This document shows, one piece after another, positions 45,631-57,600 of a stretch of DNA of 64,000 nucleotides. The DNA comes from Cotesia glomerata. Lineage: Eukaryota > Arthropoda > Insecta > Hymenoptera > Braconidae. The stretch's first letter is position 1. Each line of letters begins with the position of its first letter. The DNA is taken from contig NC_058167.1 of the NCBI RefSeq assembly GCF_020080835.1, positions 9,766,957 through 9,830,956 on the forward strand. The letters are read 5' to 3'. The notes under the pieces were generated by a model that was given only the letters and a program-made list of their open reading frames with translations, searched no databases and was not told the DNA's origin. Position numbers and translations under genes: made by a program.

Positions 45631-48600
45631 CTGTAATTTCAAGTTTTTTGTTTATTTAATTTTTCTTTAATAATTCAGAAACGGTTTGTTAGATTGGGTG
45701 GTACTCACGATCTAGACCGCCGATGTACTTCATTGTGATCTCACAGTGACCCCATACTGCTGAGACTATCGGGTGGAGCTTGCGACCCTTTAAATTACGA
45801 AATGCTACTCCTAGATACTGACCGTCCACAACGAAGGCTAGGGTTCCTTCGTCCATGTCTAAGACAACTGTAAAAATAATTAATTATTTTAGTTTTTTTA
45901 AATTATTTTTTTTTTTTTGGAATTCAAAATTTTTTTTTTCAAACTTTGACTTAGAAATTTATTTTTTTTTTTTTTAACAAAATTTAAAGAGTGTGTATTA
46001 GGGTGGCCCAAAAAAACCGACTATTTTTTTTTTTTTTTTTTTTAGTCTCGAGTGAAAAAATGTTAGTTTTTGATGTTTTAAGAAGTCACTCCAAATTTTT
46101 CAAAATTTCAAAAATCGAATTTTTTTTTTTAAACTTTTTTTCTCGTTACAGTATAATTTTATAGACTAAAAAAAAATAAGTTTCTGAAAATTTCAGTTCA
46201 AAATTTAAATTTTGAAAGGTCGCTCATAATTTTTTTCAATTTATTAGTGCATTAGTTTAGATTTTTTCGAGCGACCTTTTACTATTCAAATTAAAATTCC
46301 ATACATTTTTTTTTTTTTATTTAGTACAATAATCGATAAAAATACATCACGAGATCAACTAAAAATCAAGCACAATATAGAAAAAATAATTTTTTTAATT
46401 TAATAATTTTATTTAATCAAATTCCAAGTGTGGGTTCGAATCCCAAGCTGGTTCTAGAAACCAGCTTGGTTGAGATTTGACGTTTGCCGCGTAGGTTGAG
46501 ATTTTTACAAACCAAAAAAACCCCACCGTACCACTCCCAACAGTTGAAGTCGGCGATATGACTAATTAAAGAAAAAAAAAAAATTATGAGGGACCTTTCA
46601 AAATTTTAATTTTGAACTGAAACTTTCAGAAACTTATTTTTTTTTTGTCTATAAAATTATACCGTAACGAGAAAAAAAATTAAAAAAAAAAAAAATTCGA
46701 TTTTTGAAATTAAAAAAAATTTGGAGCGACCTCTTAAAAATTTTTTTTTCAGCTGTCCTTTGGAGAGGGCTCTTAAAACATCAAAAACTAACATTTTTTC
46801 ACTGGAGACAAAAAAAAAAAAAAATAGTCGGTTTTTCTGGCCCCCCTAGTGTGTATGTTGAATTTATAAAAAATTTGTAAGTATCAATTTTATTAATGAT
46901 TTTTAAATTAATGTTATAAATTTTATAATTATTTATTTTTAATATTTTCAAAATTTAATATTAATGAAATAATTTAAATTTTTATCTAATTTTCATCCAT
47001 AATTTTTTTTTATATTAAATTTAAAAAACTAGAGATTGAATTAAAAAAAAAAAAAGAATTTTAATAATTAAATTTTTTAAATATTTATAAATCAGAATTT
47101 AAAAAAAATTGATTAATTTAAAAAATTTTAAATATTTGATCTTTATAAAAATGAATTTTATAAAATGACGATAAAAAATTTTGATTTTGATTTTTAAAAG
47201 AAGAGTAATAAAAAAGAAGACCTACCCAGAAATTTGTCTGGAACAACAAAAGTTTCATCGGGCTTGAGCAGCGAGGGATATACTTCACCCTGTGAGTTTT
47301 TAGAATCATGATATAATCTATTTCTAGTGAGGTCCCAACCCCAACTGAGCGCGTTGTTGCCGACTAGGCTCTGGTATCCTACGCTGTGTAGCGGCGCATC
47401 GGCAGTCGCGACACCCACCACCGCGTGAGTGCCTCGTTGTCTCGTACTCCAGTGGACCTCCCAGACGTGCATCCCTTTCGTGTATCCTACCTTCCCTCGT
47501 ATGCAGTCTGTGCTTTGGGCAACTGGGTGTCGATGGAACGTCAATTTGTCGTCATCCTGAAAAATCACATATTAGTATCATTCAAAATTAAACAATAAAT
47601 AATAATAATAATAATAACTAACAGCCTTGCAGTCACTATGTGATTGCAGTGATTTGTGAACTATAAATAAATAAAATTTTGCTTGATCAAATAATGACTT
47701 TTGTTAAATTGCACTGTACTTTTTTAACTATTGACATTTTTAAAGATATAAGCTCATCCCGATGTTACACTGATCAAGACCTTTCATTTGAGCATCCACA
47801 TGCATTTTTAATATATTTTTCATATATTCATATATATAATATATATAAATATATGAAAAATTGATGTGGGTACTCAAATGAAAGGTCTTGATGAGTGTAA
47901 CATCGGGATGAGCTTATATTTTTAATAATGTCATTAGTTTATAAGATATTTGTTAAAATGCCCTGTACTTTCGTAACTATTGATATTTTTAAAGATATAA
48001 GATCATCCCGATGTTACACTCATCAAGACCTTTCATTTGAGTACCCACATGCATTTTGATATATTTTTCATATATACATATATATAATATACATAAATAT
48101 ATGAAAAATTAATGTGGGTACTTAAACGAAAGGTCTCGATAAGTGTAATGTCGGGATGAGCTTATATCTTTAAAAATGTCAATGGTTCACAAGATATTTG
48201 TTAAAATGCCCTGTACTTTCTTAACTATTGACATTTTTAAAGATATAAGCTCATCCCGATGTTACACTCATCAAGACCTTTCATTTGAGTACCCACATGC
48301 ATTGTGATATATTTTTCATATATACATGTATATAAATATATGAAAAATTGATGTGGGTACTCAAACGAAAGGTCTCGATAAGTGTAATGTCGGGATGAGC
48401 TTATATCTTTAAAAATGTCAATGGTTCACAAGATATTTGTTAAAATGCCCTGTACTTTCTTAACTATTGACATTTTTAAAGATATAAGATCATCCCGATG
48501 TTACACTCATCAAGAGTTTTCATTTAAGTACCCACATGCATTGTGATATATTTTTCATATATTTATATGTATAATATATATAAATATATGAAAAAATGAT

Positions 48601-51600
48601 GTGGGTACTTAAATGAAAGGTCTCGATGAATGTAATCTCGGGGTGAGCTTATATCTTTAAAATTGTCAATAGTTCACAAGATACAAGGTCATTTCTTAAT
48701 TATGTATCTAGAGAGAGCATTTTCAAATTCAGCCTCAATAATTATCATAATAAATTGACTATCAGTGAGAATGATATGAAATTTTGAAAAGGCTCCAATT
48801 CAAATCAAGATATTTGCACCGTGACTAAATTTAACCATAAAAACCCATTTTATTATAAACATTCATTGGCCACAAAATTTTGCTTATTCTCTTAATAATA
48901 TAGATAAAAATAATAATAATTACTTTGACAAATATATTGAGACTTCTATCCTCTCCGTTCCATCCATGATGAATTTGTGTGTCTTTGCTTGCTGGAGGCA
49001 TATCAAGTAAGACATCGAGTCTAGTAGGTCGGGAAAAATCTTGAGCTATCTCTCGTGGTACCACGGGCTTGTACGCTACTGCACCACCGCCCCCGATACC
49101 GACGCCGCCGCCTGTACCGGCTCCACTTTCCCGCGTCACGCTCTTCACGCCGCCTGAAATTCATAAATCATAATATTAATATCATTACAGTAATAACAGC
49201 CATTGTTTGCATAAATTACAATTATTCTGAAACTACCAAACAGTACCAAATTTATTACTATGTACTAATTGTCATTTAATATTGATAAATATCCCGAAAA
49301 ATTTGGCTAATTAATGTCACAGTTAACTCTGCTCGTAAAAAACTTTACTTGGGATGCTTTCGAGCTTTTTAAAACTTCATAGCTTATAAACTGATTGACC
49401 TAAAAAAATTCTACTTCGTATTGATCAAAAGCTTGAGCTTTTAGGTACAATTTTCATTTTATATCAATCGACTTTCTGCCAATGTTTCCAAGTTACAGAA
49501 TTTTAAAGTCAGCTGCTTTTTGATTTCAACAATAACTTTATTTTCCGAGTTTTACTTTTATCATTTATATTTTCCAAGATAATTAGCCAAACAAATAAAT
49601 CTTGATCTCATTAGAAAGACCGTATTTTCTTCTAAAGATGACATAGCATATTGATATACTTTCCGTGAATAGTTTCCGAGATAAAAAACTTTAAAGCAAC
49701 TTCCTTTTCTAAATTCCCGAAGAATGTTAGATAATACTGAATTTTACTTTCAACCTTTTAAAATTCATATCTTTCAAAGTAGTTGACCTAGAACATTCTT
49801 TCTGATTTTCTTCGAAAGCTTGAACTTTCAGCTTCAATTTTCATTTTCTATTGACTTATTTTCCGTCAATAGTTTTCGAGTTACAGAATAAAAAAGTCAT
49901 CTGCATTTTGATACTACCAATAATTTAATTTTCCGAGCTTTATTGTGATACTTTATATCTTCCAAAACAATTGTCCAAAAAATAAAATCTAGGTCTTATC
50001 AGAAAGATCAGATCTTCCGCTATAATTTTCATTTTATATGTACCCATTTTCCTCCAACAGCTTTCGAAATAAAGTGTAAAGAACATTTAAAAATAATGAA
50101 TCTCCTTCATTTTATTTTAATATACTTTTCGTAAATAATCTCCAAATTATCAAGATTTAAAAGTATCTTAGTGATACTTATAATAAGACCAAAGACCACA
50201 AACATCTTCCGACGAATTATTTATTACATTATGAATTATAAAAGTGAGAAACTCTTTTGAACAGAAGCTTTAAAATAATAGTTGTTTATTAAAATAACAA
50301 GTGCAATTACTAATTTCTCTTTCATTCTTGAGTTGTTCGTTTGTAGAGCCCTGCGGAGAACGGGTCCGGTTCACATTTACCCCCAGCGACCCCAGAAGCT
50401 ATTATACTTTTTTCTTGTTATAAAGTTACTCACTGAGTTACTCAGTTACTCACTTACTGGCTGAAACAATACTAAAACCTACAATTATATCCTTCATTTT
50501 AATTAGCTTAATTAATTCTTGGCATTACTTTTGTACTTTTAATTCAACCGTTTAAATGCATCATCTGAGTACACCTTTATTGTTATTATCATTATTACTA
50601 CTATCACTATTATACTCTTTTCTTCTACGGTAAATTAAAACCCTCAATTATAACCATGCATACCAAGTAGCTTGCTCTAATAACAACCATCTCCAAATTA
50701 ATCACCCCAAAGGATCGATAACTTTGAAATGTTCTTTATCTTTTAAAATGAAAATTGTAGCGGAAGATCTGATCTTTCCAATAAGACCAAGGTTTTATTT
50801 TTTGGACAGTTATCTTGAAAGATATAAATTAAGGCAGTATTACACGGTGAGAAATTTCTGTAGAAATTTACTATGCATACATAATAAGACTGAACCTTAA
50901 TGACTCAATTCAAAATATTACCATAAAAATTTAAGAATATCATATTGTACCAATCAATATTTACTAGGGACCATAGTAAATTTGACCATGCAACTGTTAC
51001 ATAAACATATATAAAAAATTTTCGTAAACTGACAGAACAAAAACTGTTAGTGTGCTTAAAACTTTTCATTATAGTTCCATAGTAAAATTTCTGTTGCTCA
51101 GTCGACAATAAAAATTTATAAAAAAGTTTCACATTTAGTCACGTGTACTCGGTTTAAATTTAAAATTGTGACTATGAAATTTTCAAATGTCCCATAGTAA
51201 ACGTATGCGCGTCAGTCGCGACGCGCGCTCTTTCATTTTTTCGTACTGCTTTATTTTGTCAACATAAGTGTACAGACGCTATCAGTAGTGGTTAACGGTG
51301 TTATGAAAATTGCAATAAACATTAAGTTTTGAATAAATATTAGTTTATAAATCCATCAACACATGAATAGTTAATGAAAATTTGTAAGATTCATAAATAA
51401 TAAAATATTTAATAATTTACCGTGAAAAATTAAAATGAAAACAAACATTTGATGGTTAACCTGCAACCGACACTTCTAATAATAATAAAAAATAATTTAA
51501 AAGTTATATATTGTGTTTATAATTATTCATAATAAAATTAACTGCCAAAATAAATCCTACGTTCATTGTTAAAAATGAAAAAAAAAATAAAAACTATATT

Positions 51601-54600
51601 TTAAAAAATATTTTTAAAATTATTGCAAACAAAAAATCTTGTTTGGTTTAATATTTTTTGATTGCTAAAAACATTTTTACTCTAAAATTTTTTATTTTTT
51701 ACAAACGTTTTCTTATTTTTTTTGCTATAGTACATTCGGAAATTTAAATTATTGCATATTTCATTTTACTATGGTACATTTCAATTTCTACCATTTACTA
51801 TGTCTGATTTCATTTGTTTCGGAAATTACTATGGGCCATTGTAAAATTTTATTCTGAGTCAATAAGGTTCACTAGTAATATGCACCATTGTAATATCTAA
51901 AATCCATGCAGAATAAAAAATAATGGAAATTTCTCACCGTGTACTGTTACCACAAGAGTCAAATCCCAAAACCTAACCTTATTTGATTAACGTAGTAGAT
52001 TTCCCTATACAAAATCACATTGGAGAAAGAGAAACAGAGATAAATTTTGAATGTTTTTTATTAATAAATATTCTCATATGCTTGGAAACCATACTGATTG
52101 TTATTAAATATGTTCTAGACGTTATTTTCTCTCGTTGTCTTAATTTTTATAAGAATCTGAACGTCCAGTTTTGTGAAATAAAATAAAGTCTTTGATTTTC
52201 CATAAGGATCAATGGTAAAGGCAAAAATATGTGAATATTAATATCTTTTTTTCAGGACTTGCCAGGCTTCCAAAAATTTTACTGCTTTATTATGATATTA
52301 TAAAGTACCAATATGCCAAATTTCATTAAATTCTGAACGTCAATTCTAAAACCGGTAGCACTACCTTAAAGTTTTTTATCGGAAACTATTCAAGGAAAGT
52401 ATATCAATATACTATGTTGTTTTTAGAAAAAAATACGGTCTTTCTAATGAGATCAAGATTCATTTTTTTAGTCAATTATCTTGGAAGATATAAATGATAA
52501 CAGTAAAACTCGGAAAATGAAGTTATTGTTGAAATCAAAAAGGAGCTGATTTTAAAAGACTAACTCGGAAACTATTGACGGAAAGTCGATTAGTATGAAA
52601 TGAAAATTGTAGCGGAAGATCTGATCTTTCTGATTAGACCGAGATTTCATTTTTTGGACAGTTATCTTGGAAGATAAAAATTATCTAAGTAAAACTCGGA
52701 AAATGAAATTATTGGTAGAATCAAAATGCAGATGAGTTTTTAATTCTGTAACTCGGAAACTATTGACGGAAAATATGTCAATAGAAAATGAAAATTGTAG
52801 CTGAAAGTTCAAGCTTTTGAAGGAAACTATAAATAATTTTCTAGGTCAACAACTTTAAAAGATATGAATTTTAAAAGGTTGAAAGTAAAATTCAGTATTA
52901 TCTAAGATTCTTCGGAAATTTAGAAAAGGAAGTTGCTTTAAAGTTTTTTATCTTGGAAACTATTCAAGGAAAGTATATCAATATCCAATATCATTTTTAA
53001 AAAAAAATACGGTCTTTCTAATAAGATCAAGATTTATTTTTTTGGTCAATTATCTTGGAAAATATAAATGATAACAGTAAAACTCGGAAAATGAAGTTAT
53101 TGTTGAAATTAAAAAGGAGCTGATTTTAAAAGACTAACTCGGAAATTATTGACGGAAAGTCGATTAGTATGAAATGAAAATTGTAGCGGAAGATCTGATC
53201 TTACTGATAAGACCAAGATTTCATTTTTTGGACAGTTATCTTGGAAGATAAAAATTATCTAAGTAAAACTCGGAAAATGAAATTATTGGTAGAATCAAAA
53301 TGCAGATGACTTTTTAATTCTGTAACTCGGAAACTATTGACGGAAAATATGTCAATAGAAAATGAAAATTGTAGCTGAAAGTTCAAGCTTTTGAAGGAAA
53401 CTATAAATAATTTCCAGGTCAACTACTTTGGAAGGTATGAATTTTAAAAGTTTGAAAGTAAAATTCGGCATTATCTAACATTCTTCGGAAATTTAGAAAA
53501 GGAAGTTGCTTTAAAGTTTTTTATCTCGGAAACTATTCAAGGAAAGTATATCAATATAGTATGTTGTTTTGAGAAGAAAATACGGTCTTCCTAATGAGAT
53601 CAAGATTTATTTTTTTGGCCAATTATCTTGAAAAATAAAATGATAAAAGTAAAACTCGGAAAATGAAGTTATTGTTGAAATAAAAAAGCAGCTGACTTTA
53701 TAATTCTGTAACTCGGAAACTATTGACGGAAAGTTGGTTGATATAAAATGAAAATTGTAGCTGAAAGCTCAAGCTTTTGATCAATACGAAGTAGAATTTT
53801 TTAGGTCAATCAGTTTATAAGCTATGAAGTTTTAAAGCTTGAAAGCATCCCGAGTGAAGCTCAATGGAAGCGGAGTTGATTGTGACGTAAATTAAATGAA
53901 AAATGTTTAATTCAAAAATGAATGATGGGTTATTTTTGAGTCTGTAAGGAAAGCGGACGCCGGGAAAAACTTGAGGATCAGGATGAGGACACGGGGATAA
54001 TACGTAGGATGGATCGTAAATTTATCTCGATAGCGGGAGTTGAGCTGCGGAGCGAGCCGTTGGACAGATTAATGAAATGCCATAAATCGATTTTTATTGT
54101 CTGGAAGAGGCAAAATGGGTGCCGGGGGACGAAGGGAGGAGGATAGCTTTGTGCTTTGGCTGAGCTTTCTCCAGCAGCTCAATGCCTCCCTCATTTTTCT
54201 TTCCCGAGTCGACTATTTTATTTTTGGGTCTTTTTATGCTTTTCCTTTTGCTGATCCCTCATCCTCCCTCGACCCAAAGCTCGTACACGTTTGCAAAGAA
54301 CCTTATAGTAAGCTTCACTATTTTTCGGGACGCTGCTGCCCGTGGCTCGCCCATCACCGACATAAAATGGTGTGATGTAGTTTATTGTACGAAAATGCAC
54401 AGAAATAAAGATAAAATATATATTATATATATATATCCAGAGAAAATATGAGAATTTCTTGGACGACAGAATAGTACGTCATAAATAAATTTGATTTACT
54501 TTCAGGAGTGTTCAAGTTTTTTTTATAAAACTAAGTTCATTTTTTAAAAAAACCAAATTTTTATTCTAAATATTGAGATTTGGGCCGACAGAAAGGAAAA

Positions 54601-57600
54601 TTTCTTGACTGGAGAACAAAATTCTTGGCTCAAGAAAATTTTTAGGTGCCTGAAGGAAGACCGAAGCTGTGTTGGCCGAAGTAAAAATTTTTCTTGAAAT
54701 TCAATTCTTGGTGGACGTAATTTTTTCTTAATTCAAATTGTCATAAATACTTGATACAATAAATTTTTATATTTGATCAAGATTTTTAGATACTTTAGGG
54801 AAGCAGCGCCATCTAATTCAGCTGAGAAAAAAATTTTCTCACCTTGAGAAAATTTTTCTCTTGAATATTTGATACCCATTTTATTTTAGCGTGCAATTAT
54901 ACATATTGAATGAAAAAAAATGATGAAATATTATTTGATTTTCCCATTTGACATGTTAATCAATAAAAATATTAATGAAAATTTACTTCTATCTTTATAT
55001 TTAATTTTTTGGAGCAAGAGAGAAATTTTCTCAAAACAACAAGATTTTCTTGACTTTAATAAATTTTCTTGGATCAAGATACGTATTTCTTAAAGCAAAA
55101 GAATTGATTTTGTTGAAATAAGTGAAATTTCTTGTGTCAAAAAAAAATTTGTTTTTCGCTCCAGAAAATAATTAAGAAGAAAAAAATTTTCTTGGCTCAA
55201 GTAAACTTTATCTTCTGTGTTTGAAAATTTTTTTTATCTTCAATATTTAACCAAAAATTTTGAGTTTCAATTTTATTAAAAAGAACCGTTTAAGTTATCT
55301 TTTGAATTAGGGATAATATCTTCGACTTTTGACCTCGAATTCTGACTAAAGTATCAAAGATATGATGAATTTGATAAGGACCTTTTTTTTTTATAAAGAA
55401 TTGAATTTTCCATAAAAAAAAATCGACGTTCTAATTAGCAAATTGCCTAACTCCACTTTAAAGAATCTTCCATTTGTACGAAAAAACAATTAGTTCAAAA
55501 TTTATTATCACTTTAAAAAATAATTTAATATCTAATAGAGGTATAATATTTTGGTTTGGATCATTCAAAAAATTTATAATTAGACTATTGCTACATGGAA
55601 ATGTTAAAAAATTTCTCTCTATAAAATAAGGAGTTAGACCAATTGCTAATAAGACCGTCGATATATCTTATTATTTTTTTTATCTTCAATATTTAATCCA
55701 AAATTTTGAGTTTTAATTTTATTAAAAAGAAACGGTCTAGTTATCTTTTGGATTAGGAGTGACATTTTCGACTTTAGACCTCGAATTCTGACTAAAGTAC
55801 GAGAGATACGAATTTGATAAAAATTTTTTTTTTTGTAGAAAATTTAATTTTCTTTAAAAATTGTCTCTTATTATTTTTTTGTATCTTCAATATTTAACTC
55901 ACAATTTAAATTGCGAGCTTTTTTTTAATTTATATTGTAGTGTTTGTATTGCTGAAATCAATTACACGGATAGTTATTTTCAAGAGCAATCTCAACAGCG
56001 CCATTAAAGTGAAATAAAAAAAAATTCATTAAACTCAGTGAGATAAATCGTGGGACGTGTATAAAACTCTTTTGTCAAAAAAAGCGCGAGCGGAAATAGA
56101 ATGGAGGAAGAAGAATAATGTAACGCAATCTAATGTACTGTAAGATAAAGTAAAGAGTTAGAGTGGGTGGAGGCGAACTGAGAGAAGGAAGAGGAACAAG
56201 AGAGAGAGGATAGTTTAAGGAAGGGGTTTTAAAGATCTTAGATGGCCTAGTTGATTTAGACCAAAGTTCTGTATCCGAGTACGAGTATACTGTAACTGAT
56301 ACTGTACTGAGTAGTTACCAAACTTGTATTTTAGTCCCCGTGGGAGCCAGACCTTGACCTCACAACATATTTATACTAATCTCAACAAACTATTGATTAA
56401 GTTTTAAACTCTCGCTGTAGTATGCTTACACTGTTAAAAATTTGCGGAGTGGAGGATTTTTATTGATTTAATCCCTCTAAAGTAAACTTTACTAGAATTT
56501 TATTTATATTATTAATAAAAAAAATAATTGTTATTTGTTTAAAAATTACAGAATACGTATTTAGAAATTTTTTTTAAATAAAATAAATTTTTTACTTAAA
56601 TTAATGATACAAATAAATTTTAATATTAAAAAAAAATTGCATCAATAATTTTTTTTATTTTTACAAGTAGAAAATTTTTTTAATAAATTATCTCTATAAT
56701 TATTTATTTATTATTAAATTAAAAAAATTGCCGTGTAAAAGTTAATTTAAGGAATGTTCATAATTTATTATTTTTTATATTGGGATTTTTATCAAAATTT
56801 GACTTAAAATTTTTAAAATAAAATTTTTCGAAAAATATAATCAATATATGGGTGATTCTCTGTAAGGAAGTTTTAAATCTGTACAAAATTGTCTGACAAA
56901 ATTATTTTTGATTTTATTAGAAAAAAAATTAACAAGGGCTACAAAACTATCAGCTTAATCATAATAAATAAACAGCCGATTTAATTTTTGCTTTCTCGAT
57001 ATTTGTGTATCTTTTGCCATATAACATCACAGGGGACTGTTTTTTTTTTTTTTTTATCAAATTGAGAAAAATCAAGCAAACTATTTCAATGCATTCAACC
57101 TTTCAAGTTCTCAATGAATGTTTACATTAATTAGAATAATATTAAGACTTATGGATCCAATTTTATAAATAAATTATAAATAAAAATAGTTGCCAGGGGA
57201 CTGAGTTTTGAAGTGGTCCAGACACATATTTCCAGCACAAACGGTGCTTTGACACTAAATAAAATGGCGATAAAGTGCTAACAGCCCTATGGTTATTAAC
57301 TCAAGGCTAGTTAGGTCCTTATAAACCTTACAAAAGGTAAAATAACACGCTGGATTTTTTTTTGGCTTTGAACTTCTGGCAGGGGACTGTTCTTAAAGTG
57401 CCTGGGACAAACTTTGATTTGATGAATTTAATGAAACAAATTAATTTTCGGTACTTTTTATTGAAGAAGATTGTTAGTTAACTAATTAAGTTTATAAACA
57501 TTATGGACCAAATTATATATTATTGACGAATAACTTAAAATTTAATCTTAAAGTTTTAATTTTGGGAATGGGACAGCCCAGGGGACTGTTATTTCGGTGG

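Larger units (their letters stand above)
49316..53885. mobile_element. 4.6-kb foldback element in gus intron 1
   Basis: The inverted ends GTCACAGTTAACTCTGCTCG (49316) and GGAGTTGATTGTGAC (53885) and arms such as TACTTCGTATTGATCAAAAG against its inverse near 53780 define the pair. The left arm is about 0.75 kb. The right arm is longer because a unit of about 572 bp is tandemly repeated (GGAAGTTGCTTTAAAG at about 52928 and 53500). Centre about 50100-50700. It hosts the TTAA element at 50833-52365. The structure recalls Foldback/Galileo-type elements; no transposase is visible. Confidence 0.82.

Noticed and set aside
54097..54451. Plus-strand frames in gus intron 1
   Set aside because: Two overlapping frames, no homology, no splice context; GC-richer unique DNA only.
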